DNA of 25,056 bases from Ruminococcaceae bacterium UBA6845 (GCA_002449395.1 DKDP01000026.1:1-25056), one strand, 5' to 3'. Shown: positions 14,913 to 23,444, counted from the stretch's first letter. Notes: a model not told the origin generated them from the letters alone. Numbers and translations: made by a program.

Positions 14913-14939
14913 ATTTTTTATGCAATCTGCGTAAAAAAT
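14913..14939. terminator. AT-rich hairpin after the carboxypeptidase gene
   Basis: ATTTTTTATGC (14913-14923) pairs with GCGTAAAAAAT (14929-14939), 11 bp with one wobble. No T run follows on the plus strand, so it is a weak terminator candidate. Confidence 0.35.
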
Positions 14940-14951
14940 GCTAAATAACAC

Positions 14952-14980
14952 TTGAAAAAACAAGTTAAATAGGGTAAAAT
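14952..14980 (+). promoter_or_regulatory. Promoter of pgi
   Basis: TTGAAA (14952-14957) and TAAAAT (14975-14980) are 17 bp apart, about 42 bp before the pgi ATG. Confidence 0.6.
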
Positions 14981-15022
14981 ATAACCAACTAATAAGAAAA
15001 CAATATCGGAGGCATACAGCAA

Positions 15023-16360
15023 ATGTCTGTAAATTTGAACACAAAATATGTTACTCCGTTCCTCAAGGATAACGCATATGCCGACATTCGGTCGGAGGTT
15101 GAAGCCGCACACGACGAGCTTCACAACGGAACGGGTAAGGGAAATGACTTCCTCGGATGGCTCAGACTTCCCGAAAACTACGATAAGGAAGAGTTTGCAC
15201 GAATCAAATTTTCCGCAGAAAAGATCAGAAAGGACTCGGAGGTTCTTGTAGTTATAGGAATCGGCGGTTCTTACCTCGGAGCAAGGGCGGCAATTGAATT
15301 TATCAAGTCGCAGAATTATAACCTGCTCAGACACGGTGCTCCCGAAATCTATTTCGCAGGCAACACCATAAGCTCCGCTTCGATCAACGAGCTTGTTGAA
15401 ATCATCGGCGACAGAGATTTCTCCGTCAACGTTATTTCAAAGTCGGGCACAACCACCGAGCCGGCGGTTGCTTTCAGAATTTTCAGAGAGATGCTCGAGA
15501 GCAAGTACGGCGCAGAGAAGGCCGCAAAGAGAATTTATGCAACGACCGATAAGGCAAGAGGAACTCTCAAGGCTCTTGCCGATGCCGAGGGCTACGAAAC
15601 TTTCGTTGTTCCCGACGATGTAGGCGGACGTTACTCGGTTCTTACGGCTGTCGGACTTCTCCCGATTGCGGTTGCGGGAATTGATATTGACGCAATTATG
15701 CAGGGCGCCGCAGCGGCTATGAATGAGCTTTGTGACAAGGATCTCGGCAAGAACGACTGTTATAAATATGCCGCAACGAGAAATCTCCTTTACAGGAGCG
15801 GCAAGAAGATTGAAATGATGGTCAGCTATGAGCCGGCTTACACGATGATGAACGAGTGGTTCAAACAGCTTTACGGCGAGAGTGAGGGCAAGGACAATAA
15901 GGGCTTGTTCCCTGCATCCGCTATTTTCTCAACCGATCTTCACTCAATGGGTCAGTATATCCAGCAGGGTGAAAGGCATCTTTTTGAAACCGTTGTTCAC
16001 TTTGCAAAGTCAAAGTCGGAGGTTGAGATAAAGAACGAGGAAGGCAGTGCCGACGGACTTAATTTCCTTGCAGGCAAGACTGTTTCTTTCGTTAACCAGA
16101 AAGCCTTTGAGGGCACACTGCTTGCTCATACGGACGGCGATGTACCGAACATTGTGCTTGAGGTTGAGGCAATGGACGAGTTCAACCTCGGCTATCTGAT
16201 TTATTTCCTCGAAAAGGCTTGTGCAATCAGCGGTTATATCCTCGGAATCAATCCGTTTGATCAGCCGGGCGTTGAGAGCTACAAGAAGAATATGTTTGCT
16301 CTCCTCGGCAAGCCGGGATATGAGGATCGCAAGGCAGAGCTTGAGGCAAGATTAGGCTAA
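15023..16360 (+). CDS. pgi: Glucose-6-phosphate isomerase
   Basis: Pgi interconverts glucose-6-phosphate and fructose-6-phosphate in glycolysis, in the cytoplasm. The 445-residue length is that of the shorter Gram-positive form. Recognisable motifs include the sugar-phosphate (SIS) loop VIGIGGSYLGARAA near residue 77, ISKSGTTTEPA near 138, DDVGGRYSVLTAVGLLPIA near 197 and a C-terminal INPFDQPGVESYK block containing the catalytic-lysine region. GGAGG lies upstream of ATG 15023. A small hairpin (TTCGTGC...CACGAA, 16390-16406) follows the gene without a strong T run, so some read-through into the next gene is possible. Confidence 0.96.
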   Translation: MSVNLNTKYVTPFLKDNAYADIRSEVEAAHDELHNGTGKGNDFLGWLRLPENYDKEEFARIKFSAEKIRKDSEVLVVIGIGGSYLGARAAIEFIKSQNYNLLRHGAPEIYFAGNTISSASINELVEIIGDRDFSVNVISKSGTTTEPAVAFRIFREMLESKYGAEKAAKRIYATTDKARGTLKALADAEGYETFVVPDDVGGRYSVLTAVGLLPIAVAGIDIDAIMQGAAAAMNELCDKDLGKNDCYKYAATRNLLYRSGKKIEMMVSYEPAYTMMNEWFKQLYGESEGKDNKGLFPASAIFSTDLHSMGQYIQQGERHLFETVVHFAKSKSEVEIKNEEGSADGLNFLAGKTVSFVNQKAFEGTLLAHTDGDVPNIVLEVEAMDEFNLGYLIYFLEKACAISGYILGINPFDQPGVESYKKNMFALLGKPGYEDRKAELEARLG

Positions 16361-16438
16361 AAGCAACACCGCACAAATTTCGTATAATTTTCGTGCAGGG
16401 CACGAATCTTAGAATAAAAAAACAGGGAGGATATTAGT

Positions 16439-16861
16439 ATGGTATCTCTTATTTTAGGTAAAAAGGGTTCAGGAAAGACAAAGCTTTTGATTGAAAAGGT
16501 TAACGAGGCTATCGAGCACTCAAACGGCAACGTTGTTTGCGTTGAGAAGCAGCCGAAGCTCACATATGATGTAAACTACCGTGCACGCCTTATCGACACA
16601 GATCACTACAAGGTAAGCGGCTATGACGCATTCTTCGGTTTCCTCTGCGGTATCTGCGCAGGTGATCACGATATCACAGACGTTCTCGTTGACGCAACGC
16701 TCAGAATCGGTTCACGTGACTACGGCGAGCTTTGCGAGTTCCTCAAGAAGGTTGACGAGCTCAGCAAGAACCACGTAGAAGAGAAGAGCTTTATCTTCAC
16801 AATTTCAGCCGACGAGGCTGATCTCCCGAAAGAAATCTTCGATTTCTGCAAGAAGATCTGA
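16439..16861 (+). CDS. Small P-loop nucleotide-binding protein of unknown function
   Basis: This 140-residue protein has a perfect Walker A motif, GKKGSGKT at residues 7-14, right at its N-terminus. A candidate Walker B strand, DVLVDATL, ends at D85. A further acidic strand, FIFTISADEAD, lies near the C-terminus. It is short for a stand-alone ATPase and has no recognisable effector domain. The codons are heavily biased towards a few choices, suggesting good expression. GGGAGG precedes ATG 16439, and a strong terminator closes the unit. Proteins like this are sometimes auto-labelled PilT-like or AAA; I see no evidence for a pilus role. Possible alternatives include a small kinase-like or regulatory NTPase. 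Confidence 0.85.
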   Translation: MVSLILGKKGSGKTKLLIEKVNEAIEHSNGNVVCVEKQPKLTYDVNYRARLIDTDHYKVSGYDAFFGFLCGICAGDHDITDVLVDATLRIGSRDYGELCEFLKKVDELSKNHVEEKSFIFTISADEADLPKEIFDFCKKI

Positions 16862-16880
16862 CAAAGAGAATAACAGATTA

Positions 16881-16912
16881 AAGGCTATCGGTTTACGACC
16901 GATAGCCTTTTT
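16881..16912. terminator. Intrinsic terminator between convergent genes
   Basis: AAGGCTATCGG (16881-16891) pairs perfectly with CCGATAGCCTT (16899-16909), followed by TTT. It ends the P-loop gene and may also serve the convergent minus-strand operon. Confidence 0.85.
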
Positions 16913-16987
16913 GCACAGTTTAGTTTTTGAATTTTTAGTGGAAGCTGATATTTGCTGTGCACTGATCGAACTGTGAATGTCGTGCTG

Positions 16988-17809
16988 TCAAACCAACGCC
17001 GGTTCTTTTTCTTCTGCCTTTTTAACGTCAAAGAGGTTTGTGAAATTGACGAGGAACAGGAGCAGATATGTCGCCCACATCGGGAGGCTCTCGATAATTC
17101 CGTCCTTGCCGACCGTTGCAAGGAGAACAAGCATAGCAACGAGTACAGCGCAGAAAACAGCGGTGAGAGCAATGAATTTCTTGTCCTTCGTTTTTGCCAT
17201 ATGCAGAAGGAACATAACTATCGGAGCGGCGCAGCAGAATGCGAATACAAGCGCACCTGTCCAGTGAGACATACATCTGAGAGAGGTGAGAATAAGATCC
17301 TCGCCTGCCGACGGAACATTGATCGTTACAAACATTGCCGCACAGCCTATGGAACCGCTGATCACGCCTGCCCTGTTGCTGTAATCAAATTTGCGGTACA
17401 TAAGAAGTGTGTTGACGAAAATTGAGATCGGTGCAAAGATTCCCCACATCTTGAAATGCCACGGATATTCAAGACCGATCATACTTGCCGTGAACTCAAA
17501 CGGATTCTTGAAAAAGCCGTACCAGGTGATGAACACACAGCCGAATATAAGGCTTATCAGCGCAAAAGCCTTATCACCATTGCCGAGATTTGCATAAAGA
17601 TATCTGTTGAGCAGGAATATGTAAAGAAGCATAATCAAGCACGAGCCGATAACCCATATCGGATAATAAATCGGCTTGAGGATTCCCGTATCTGCGGCAG
17701 GGTAGGTGTCCGCTTTCATAAAGAAACACATCCACACCGCATAAACAGCGGTGAAAACAAGCCACATAATCGAATAGCCTTTTGAAATTTTCATATTATT
17801 TTTTGACAT
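16988..17809 (-). CDS. Polytopic membrane protein with about eight helices, unknown function
   Basis: The 273-residue protein has eight predicted membrane segments at about 12-30, 49-70, 81-100, 120-138, 147-164, 183-203, 212-233 and 242-260, and ends in a charged cytoplasmic tail. I do not recognise the family; no transporter signature, Walker motif or catalytic motif is visible. It is the last gene of the minus-strand operon after the CPBP protease and tadA. Its ribosome binding site (AAGGAGGG) is fully complementary to the end of the tadA coding region, so its translation is probably coupled to tadA. Three Trp residues sit at helix ends (W16, W26, W52). Confidence 0.82.
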   Translation of the reverse strand: MSKNNMKISKGYSIMWLVFTAVYAVWMCFFMKADTYPAADTGILKPIYYPIWVIGSCLIMLLYIFLLNRYLYANLGNGDKAFALISLIFGCVFITWYGFFKNPFEFTASMIGLEYPWHFKMWGIFAPISIFVNTLLMYRKFDYSNRAGVISGSIGCAAMFVTINVPSAGEDLILTSLRCMSHWTGALVFAFCCAAPIVMFLLHMAKTKDKKFIALTAVFCAVLVAMLVLLATVGKDGIIESLPMWATYLLLFLVNFTNLFDVKKAEEKEPALV

Positions 17810-17810
17810 A

Positions 17811-17853
17811 AAAATCCCTCCTTAATTTGATTATACAGTAAAGGAGGGATTTT
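17811..17853 (-). promoter_or_regulatory. 13-bp hairpin sequestering the Shine-Dalgarno of the 17809 gene
   Basis: On the minus strand, AAAATCCCTCCTT (plus 17841-17853), which lies in the last codons of tadA, pairs perfectly with AAGGAGGGATTTT (plus 17811-17823), which contains the ribosome binding site of the next gene. The 17-nt loop includes the tadA stop codon. The stem is followed by T then ATG. It can act as a translational-coupling lock or, given its T-rich end, as a weak intrinsic terminator. Confidence 0.75.
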
Positions 17854-18310
17854 GACAACTATTATTTTTTCTGAGCCTTTTGAAAAAATCGGAGAGCAAT
17901 GCCGCACACTCTTCCTGCTTAAGCCCCGACACGACTTCGGGCTTATGATTATACGGCAGGGAGAATAGGTTTACAACGCTTCCGCACGAGCCTGCCTTTG
18001 AATCCGAAGCTCCGTAAACAAGTCTTTTGATTCGGCTGTTGATTATTGCGCCTGTGCACATCGGGCACGGTTCAAGTGTGACATACATATCACATTGCCA
18101 AAGCCGCCAGCCGCCGAGCGTTCTGCACGCTTCGTTGATTGCCTCAATTTCAGCATGGGCAAGCGCATTTTTGTCGGTTTCACGGCGATTCCTGCCCCTG
18201 CCGACAATTCTGCCGTCAATGACTACGACAGCTCCGACGGGAACCTCTCCCTCGTTCGCCGCCTCCTTGGCAAGCTCGATAGCCTGATCCATAAAAAATT
18301 CATCATTCAT
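17831..18310 (-). CDS. tadA: tRNA-specific adenosine deaminase
   Basis: TadA deaminates A34 to inosine in tRNA-Arg(ACG), allowing one tRNA to read several Arg codons. The 159-residue product has the zinc-binding deaminase motifs H52-A-E54 (with catalytic E54) and P81-C82-P-M-C85, and substrate-contact residue N41 before them. Length fits the family. The ATG lies 4 bp after the stop of the CPBP protease gene, whose last codons supply AGAGGA as ribosome binding site. Its own 3' end forms the arm of a hairpin that covers the Shine-Dalgarno of the downstream membrane-protein gene. Confidence 0.95.
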   Translation of the reverse strand: MNDEFFMDQAIELAKEAANEGEVPVGAVVVIDGRIVGRGRNRRETDKNALAHAEIEAINEACRTLGGWRLWQCDMYVTLEPCPMCTGAIINSRIKRLVYGASDSKAGSCGSVVNLFSLPYNHKPEVVSGLKQEECAALLSDFFKRLRKNNSCQNPSFTV

Positions 18311-18314
18311 ATTT

Positions 18315-19496
18315 TTATCCTCTGAACGGAATGATCATAACAAAATACATTATAAAGAACGAAGCGATAACCGTTATGGCAATCGAGACGTTATACATTG
18401 CGCTTTTCTTAATGCGTACATCTTTTCTTGCATTCATCGCTCCCTTTATGAGGAAAAATGCGATTACTGCGATCGAGGCAACGGTGAAGAAGATTCCTCC
18501 CGCAGTGTTGATCTTTGTGAACGAGAGGGTAGTAAGCAGGCAGATAAAGAGCGACACCACAACCGACGGGGTGCAGAAAACCGTCGAATACAGAAGTCGG
18601 TTGCCTATCTCTGCATCGTTCTTGCCGAGTCTTTCGGGCTTCAGCCGCATAAAGAGAATGAATGCGGCAACGCCGAGTATCAGAATCGAACCCTCTATAA
18701 CGTAGAAGAAAAATATATCGTCCTGAGAATGGTTTGTGTAGTAGATGGAAATTATCGTTGCCGAAAGGTTATTGAGACAGTGGATTGCGACGGATGTCCA
18801 AATGGAATTTGTTATGATCGCAAAATATCCGAGGGCAAGACCTGCAATAAAGGCAAACGGAATCTGAACCATATTTCCGTGAAGCACGGCAAAGAGAACC
18901 GCCGAAACGACAATTGCAAATTTATCACCGTATTTTCTCAGCGGCTGCATAACAACTCCACGCATTGCAAATTCCTCAACGAGCGGAGGAATGACAGCGT
19001 ATGCCACAAGCTGCAAGACCCAGCCGAGCGGTGTGTTGGCTTCAAGCGTGTCGGGCTTTTCAAAGTCAACGCCTGTCACACTCACAAGTGACGAGAAAAC
19101 GGCTGTTGCCCTGTCTCCGATTGAGCAGACAAGCAGTCCCGTGAATACGGAGAAAAGAAAAAGCTCCTTTGATTTCGGAAGATTGAATATATCAACGCTG
19201 TTCTTTTGTTCGGTATTATAGAGAAAATAGACTAACACAAACGGCAGGAGAACGTAAATAATCGGTGCGATTGCACTGATTCCCGTCTGGAACAATGCGT
19301 CGGATTGATAGAGCGAGTAAACTCCGAAAATCTGCAAGAGTGCCGCAACGGCATACTGCATAAGCGTGAAGCAGATCATTCCGCATCCGATGATGAATCC
19401 GAGTCTGCGCAGAGCCGCAACTTTTTTATCAACCAGCGGATTGTATCCGCCGAACATATTATAAAGGTTTTGGTAATATGAATACTGATTATCCAT
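18315..19496 (-). CDS. CPBP-family intramembrane protease (Abi/CAAX-like)
   Basis: The 393-residue membrane protein has about eight hydrophobic segments. The CPBP/Rce1 catalytic motifs are E174-E175-x3-R179 (EEFAMRG), F-x3-H206 (FAVLHGN) and a third His in IHCLNN at 239. CPBP proteins are glutamate-dependent intramembrane proteases; bacterial members act in maturation or immunity to peptides, but the substrate here is unknown. A promoter lies at 19527-19555 and AAGAGG precedes the ATG. It leads the operon with tadA and an eight-helix protein; no bacteriocin gene is near, so a housekeeping envelope role is as likely as immunity. Confidence 0.88.
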   Translation of the reverse strand: MDNQYSYYQNLYNMFGGYNPLVDKKVAALRRLGFIIGCGMICFTLMQYAVAALLQIFGVYSLYQSDALFQTGISAIAPIIYVLLPFVLVYFLYNTEQKNSVDIFNLPKSKELFLFSVFTGLLVCSIGDRATAVFSSLVSVTGVDFEKPDTLEANTPLGWVLQLVAYAVIPPLVEEFAMRGVVMQPLRKYGDKFAIVVSAVLFAVLHGNMVQIPFAFIAGLALGYFAIITNSIWTSVAIHCLNNLSATIISIYYTNHSQDDIFFFYVIEGSILILGVAAFILFMRLKPERLGKNDAEIGNRLLYSTVFCTPSVVVSLFICLLTTLSFTKINTAGGIFFTVASIAVIAFFLIKGAMNARKDVRIKKSAMYNVSIAITVIASFFIMYFVMIIPFRG

Positions 19497-19526
19497 ATCG
19501 CACCTCTTTTCACTTCATTTTTATAT

Positions 19527-19555
19527 ATTATATATTAAAAAGATACAATTATCAA
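19527..19555 (-). promoter_or_regulatory. Promoter of the CPBP-tadA operon
   Basis: On the minus strand, TTGATA (19550-19555) and TATAAT (19527-19532) have a 17-bp spacer, about 30 bp before the ATG of the protease gene. Confidence 0.65.
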
Positions 19556-19608
19556 GGCGGTAAACTGTTAACTTTTTGAAAACAAATTAATACAGAGAAA
19601 TATATATC

Positions 19609-19637
19609 TTGTTTTTTATGATAATTTAATGTATAAT
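19609..19637 (+). promoter_or_regulatory. Promoter of the 19668 gene
   Basis: TTGTTT (19609-19614) and TATAAT (19632-19637) are 17 bp apart, so transcription begins near 19644. That rules out the upstream in-frame ATG at 19629, which overlaps the -10 box, and fixes the start at 19668. Confidence 0.65.
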
Positions 19638-19667
19638 GGGTCTTACATTATTCAAGGAGATGATTCA

Positions 19668-21410
19668 ATGGATCCGATTAAGGTAGATTTTACCGGCGGC
19701 GGAGCGGAGAAAGGCCCCGACAAGAAAACCGGTATTGTTATTCCGCCTGAAAAGAAAGGTCTTAAAATCGTAATCAACATCATTCTGACAGCTGTATTCG
19801 GAGGCATTTTCTATTATTTTATGCTTCCGGTTATGAACTTCAAGGATATTAAGATGTATATCTTTTTCGGCGCAATTGCCGTAGTTTACTGCGCAATCAA
19901 CTATGTAACAAGCGGTGCGCTGAAAACTCCCGACTATGCGCCGTATGCAAAGAAATCTTCGCTTGTACCGAAAATTTTCATCGGTGTTCTTGCAGCGATT
20001 GTTCTTGTCGGATTCCTCGTTTCATCGGTATTCTTCCGTGCTTCGAGCTATTCAAAGATAATCGACGTGCAGACAGGCGACTTTGCAAAGGAAGTTGACG
20101 AGGCTGATTTTGCAACCGTTCCCGTTATCGACGAGAGCACAACATCGGTTATGGCGGAGAGAGCTCTTTCCGATCTTTCAAAGCTCGGATATGTTTCTCA
20201 GTTTACCGTTCAGCCGAAGTATTATCAGATCAACTATCACGACACTCCCGTCAGAGTTTCGTCACTTCAGTATTCAAACATCATTAAGTGGCTCACCAAT
20301 GCGAAGAACGGACTTCCGGCTTACGTTATCGTTGACGCAAGAACTCAGAAATCCACCCTTGTTGAGGTCAAGGACGGTATGAAATATTCGACCGCCGACC
20401 ACTTTGCACACTATGTAACACGTCACGTTAGATTCAAATACCCGACATATCTTCTCGATGAGCCGACATTTGAAATTGACGAATCGGGTCACCCGTACTG
20501 GATTTTCGCTAAGCTCGATAAGACTATCGGTCTCTTCGGCGGTACGGACGTAACGGGCGCAATCATTGTTGACAGCGTAACGGGCGAGTGTACGGAATAT
20601 TCGATCGACGAGATCAGAACAAATAACGACCTTGAATGGATTGACCGTATCTATTCCGCAGACCTTCTTGTTCAGCAGTTTGACTATTACGGAAGATATC
20701 AGCGTGGTTTCTGGAACTCCGTTCTCGGTCAGAAGGACACATATTCAACGACCGAGGGTTACTCCTATCTTGCAATGAACGACGACGTTTATATGTATAC
20801 GGGCGTTACCTCGCTGACGAACGACGAATCGCTCACAGGCTTCGTCCTCATCAATCAGCGTACAAAGGAAGCCAAGTATTACAGCACCTCGGGCGCAAAG
20901 GAAACCTCGGCACAGTCCTCGGCAGAGGGTCTTGTTCAGCAGTATGAATATGAAGCGTCATTCCCGCTTCTTCTCAACATTGACGGCGAACCGACCTATT
21001 TTATGTCGCTTAAGGATTCCAGCAAGCTCGTTAAGGGCTATGCGATGATCAACGTCGGTCAGTATTCGATCGGTGCAACGGGCAGCACGCTCACAAGCTG
21101 TATTGAAAACTACGTTGCCGAGCTTGCTAAGAACAACATCAAGGTAAGCGTTGACACGGACAACATCAAGGACGACACGGCAAATAACGAGCAGAAGGAT
21201 ATTACCGTTACAGGCAAGGTAACGGATATCAGAACCGCTGTTATCGGCGGCGAGAGCGTTTATTACATCAAGCTCGATTCCTCGTCAAGCTACTATTCGG
21301 TCAAGGCGGCGGACTTTGAAAACATCGTACTTGTAAACGATGGTGACACAGTCACACTCACGGTAACGACCGACAAGGGCACAATAGTCCCTGTCTCGGG
21401 ACTTAAATAA
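19668..21410 (+). CDS. Three-helix membrane protein with a large extracytoplasmic region, unknown function
   Basis: The 580-residue product from ATG 19668 (AAGGAGA seven bases upstream) has a short Gly/Lys-rich cytoplasmic N-terminus and helices at about 33-55, 61-80 and 101-123. About 455 residues follow that are probably outside the cell. That part has several beta-rich, PepSY-like stretches (for example LPAYVIVDARTQKSTLVEV and TGAIIVDSVTGECTEYSID) and ends in a compact beta domain (about 510-580) resembling an OB-type fold (VTGKVTDIRTAVIGGESVYY). I cannot name the family. No catalytic signature is seen. Codon choice is strongly biased, suggesting good expression. It appears to be a single-gene unit with its own promoter and terminator. 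Confidence 0.85.
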   Translation: MDPIKVDFTGGGAEKGPDKKTGIVIPPEKKGLKIVINIILTAVFGGIFYYFMLPVMNFKDIKMYIFFGAIAVVYCAINYVTSGALKTPDYAPYAKKSSLVPKIFIGVLAAIVLVGFLVSSVFFRASSYSKIIDVQTGDFAKEVDEADFATVPVIDESTTSVMAERALSDLSKLGYVSQFTVQPKYYQINYHDTPVRVSSLQYSNIIKWLTNAKNGLPAYVIVDARTQKSTLVEVKDGMKYSTADHFAHYVTRHVRFKYPTYLLDEPTFEIDESGHPYWIFAKLDKTIGLFGGTDVTGAIIVDSVTGECTEYSIDEIRTNNDLEWIDRIYSADLLVQQFDYYGRYQRGFWNSVLGQKDTYSTTEGYSYLAMNDDVYMYTGVTSLTNDESLTGFVLINQRTKEAKYYSTSGAKETSAQSSAEGLVQQYEYEASFPLLLNIDGEPTYFMSLKDSSKLVKGYAMINVGQYSIGATGSTLTSCIENYVAELAKNNIKVSVDTDNIKDDTANNEQKDITVTGKVTDIRTAVIGGESVYYIKLDSSSSYYSVKAADFENIVLVNDGDTVTLTVTTDKGTIVPVSGLK

Positions 21411-21427
21411 AACTTCATAAAAAATCA

Positions 21428-21456
21428 TCCCTGCGAAACAATTCGCAGGGAATTTT
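21428..21456. terminator. Bidirectional intrinsic terminator
   Basis: TCCCTGCGAA (21428-21437) pairs with TTCGCAGGGA (21442-21451) around ACAA. ATTTT follows on the plus strand and TGATTTTTT on the minus strand, serving both the 19668 gene and convergent rsmA. Confidence 0.85.
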
Positions 21457-21483
21457 CATATAATTTTAAAATTTTTGGTATTG

Positions 21484-22344
21484 TTAACTTCTTTTCTTCA
21501 GCTCTTCACAAAGCACGCCCAACTGCTCCATTGTCAGAGCCTCGGCACGGACGGTGGGGGAGAGACCTGCGGCTTCAATCGCTTCAATCACGGTCGGTTT
21601 CGGTATTCCTGTTCCTGCGCTGATTCCGTTCGACGCAGTTTTTCTGCGCTGGCTGAATGCCGCCTTTACCATTGAGAAGAAAAATCTTTCGTCACTGACT
21701 TCAATCGGCGGCTTTGCGAGTATGTCAAGTCGGATAACCGCACTGTCAACATTCGGAGAGGGCATAAACGATCCCCTTGAAACATCAAAGAGCTTCTGCG
21801 CCTCGGCATAGTAATTTACCGCAACCGTGACCGCGCCCGAGTCTCTCGATCCGACGTCGGCGCAGAGTCTCACTGCCGCTTCTTTCTGCACCATAACGGT
21901 GACAGACTCGATTTTTAGCTTGCTTTCGAGTAAACGCATTATGACAGGGGAAGTAATATAGTAGGGGAGATTGGCGCACACAACAACGGGCATATCGCCG
22001 AACTCCTCCTCAAGAATTTTGTGAAGATCAACCTTGAGAATATCGCCGTTGATTATTTTAATATTGTCAAATTCGCCGAGTGTTTCGTCAAGCACGGGGA
22101 GAAGCCTCGTGTCAAGCTCAACGCAGACAACCTTGTCCGCACGTTTTGCGAGTTCGGCGGTCAGAACGCCGATTCCTGCGCCTACCTCAAGCACTCCGAC
22201 GCCCTCTCTTGCACCGCCCTCCTCGGCAATTCGGGGGCATACACCGGGGTTAATTATAAAATTCTGTCCGAGCGCCTTGGAAAAAGTGAACCCGTGACGG
22301 CTCAGAACGGATTTTATTACGCTTATATCTGATAAATTATTCAT
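21484..22344 (-). CDS. rsmA: 16S rRNA (adenine(1518)/(1519)-N6)-dimethyltransferase RsmA (KsgA)
   Basis: RsmA dimethylates A1518 and A1519 near the 3' end of 16S rRNA late in 30S assembly. From ATG 22344 the product is 286 residues. It has the family N-terminus F21-SKALGQNFI, SAM motif E53-V-G-A-G-I-G59, the acidic VELD at 75-78 and the catalytic N125-L-P-Y-Y129. The longer ATG at 22383 has no ribosome binding site, whereas AAGAGG precedes 22344. Divergent from galE; the 86-bp gap contains the galE promoter. A TTGACA on the minus strand at 22412-22417 may be part of the rsmA promoter, but no clean -10 fits. Confidence 0.95.
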   Translation of the reverse strand: MNNLSDISVIKSVLSRHGFTFSKALGQNFIINPGVCPRIAEEGGAREGVGVLEVGAGIGVLTAELAKRADKVVCVELDTRLLPVLDETLGEFDNIKIINGDILKVDLHKILEEEFGDMPVVVCANLPYYITSPVIMRLLESKLKIESVTVMVQKEAAVRLCADVGSRDSGAVTVAVNYYAEAQKLFDVSRGSFMPSPNVDSAVIRLDILAKPPIEVSDERFFFSMVKAAFSQRRKTASNGISAGTGIPKPTVIEAIEAAGLSPTVRAEALTMEQLGVLCEELKKRS

Positions 22345-22361
22345 AAATACCTCTTTAAATA

Positions 22362-22390
22362 TTGCATTTTGTTTTGAAACCATATATAAT
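22362..22390 (+). promoter_or_regulatory. Promoter of galE-hflX
   Basis: TTGCAT (22362-22367) and TATAAT (22385-22390) have a 17-bp spacer and lie about 40 bp before the galE ATG, which helps exclude the longer upstream ATG at 22362. Confidence 0.65.
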
Positions 22391-22430
22391 ATTACAGTAT
22401 ATGATAAATTTTGTCAATGAGGGTGATCCT

Positions 22431-23441
22431 ATGAAGATTTTGGTAACAGGCGGAGCAGGCTATATCGGTTCCCACACCTGCATTGAGCTTCTCAATGCCG
22501 GATATGAGGTTGTAATTCTTGACAACTTCTACAACAGTTCTCCGGAGGTTCTCAAGAGAATCCGTGAGCTTGCGGGAAAAGACTTTGATTTCTGCGAGTG
22601 CGACATAAGAGATCGCAAGGGCCTTGACAAGGTCTTTGCCGAGCATAAGATTAACGCTGTAATTCACTTCGCAGGACTCAAGGCGGTCGGCGAGAGCGTC
22701 AGAAAGCCGCTTGAATATTATGAAAATAACGTCGGCGGAACGGTGACACTCTGCGAGGCAATGCGTGACGCAGGATGCAAAAAGATCGTTTTCAGCTCCT
22801 CGGCAACGGTTTACGGAATGAACAATCCGTCGCCGCTCAACGAGACTATGAAGATCGGCGGAACAACGAATCCGTACGGCACAACAAAATATATGATCGA
22901 GCTTATTCTTCAGGATCTCTATACCTCCGATAATGACTGGAGCGTTGCGCTTCTTCGTTACTTCAATCCGATCGGTGCTCACGAGAGCGGACGCATCGGC
23001 GAGAACCCGAACGGAATCCCGAACAACCTTATGCCGTATATTACTCAGGTTGCCGTAGGTAAGCTCGACCACCTCAATGTCTTCGGTGATGATTATGACA
23101 CTCCAGACGGAACAGGTGTCCGTGACTATATTCACGTTGTCGATCTTGCTCTCGGACACATCAAGGCTGTTGAGAAGATTGCCGATTCAAAGGGTGTTTG
23201 CATCTACAACCTCGGTACCGGTGTGGGTTACAGTGTTCTTGATGTTGTCAAGGCATTTGAAAAGACAAGCGGCAAGGAGATTAAGTATGAGATCGTTCCC
23301 CGCCGCCCTGGTGACCTTGCAACGGTTTACTCCGACCCGACAAAGGCTAAGAAAGAGCTCGGTTGGGTTGCTGAGAGAGGACTCGAGAAAATGTGCGAGG
23401 ACTCATGGAGATGGCAGAAGAATAATCCGGAAGGATATTGA
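22431..23441 (+). CDS. galE: UDP-glucose 4-epimerase
   Basis: GalE interconverts UDP-glucose and UDP-galactose, in galactose use and in making surface glycans. The 336-residue product starts with the Rossmann NAD motif GGAGYIGSH (7-15). The catalytic residues S124, Y149 and K153 (in SSSATVYG and NPYGTTKYMIE) fall at the same numbers as in the Escherichia coli enzyme. GAGGGTGAT precedes ATG 22431. hflX follows 3 bp after the stop, so the two are co-transcribed. Other galactose genes are absent here, which favours a role in envelope polysaccharide supply, though that is inference. Confidence 0.95.
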   Translation: MKILVTGGAGYIGSHTCIELLNAGYEVVILDNFYNSSPEVLKRIRELAGKDFDFCECDIRDRKGLDKVFAEHKINAVIHFAGLKAVGESVRKPLEYYENNVGGTVTLCEAMRDAGCKKIVFSSSATVYGMNNPSPLNETMKIGGTTNPYGTTKYMIELILQDLYTSDNDWSVALLRYFNPIGAHESGRIGENPNGIPNNLMPYITQVAVGKLDHLNVFGDDYDTPDGTGVRDYIHVVDLALGHIKAVEKIADSKGVCIYNLGTGVGYSVLDVVKAFEKTSGKEIKYEIVPRRPGDLATVYSDPTKAKKELGWVAERGLEKMCEDSWRWQKNNPEGY

Positions 23442-23444
23442 TAA

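Noticed and set aside
18315..19496. CPBP protease as part of a bacteriocin immunity locus
   Set aside because: No precursor peptide, transporter or maturation gene is nearby; the gene is in an operon with tadA.
22345..22430. Longer starts for rsmA (22383) and galE (22362)
   Set aside because: Both would cross the opposite gene's promoter region and lack ribosome sites; the motif-bearing starts at 22344 and 22431 have them.
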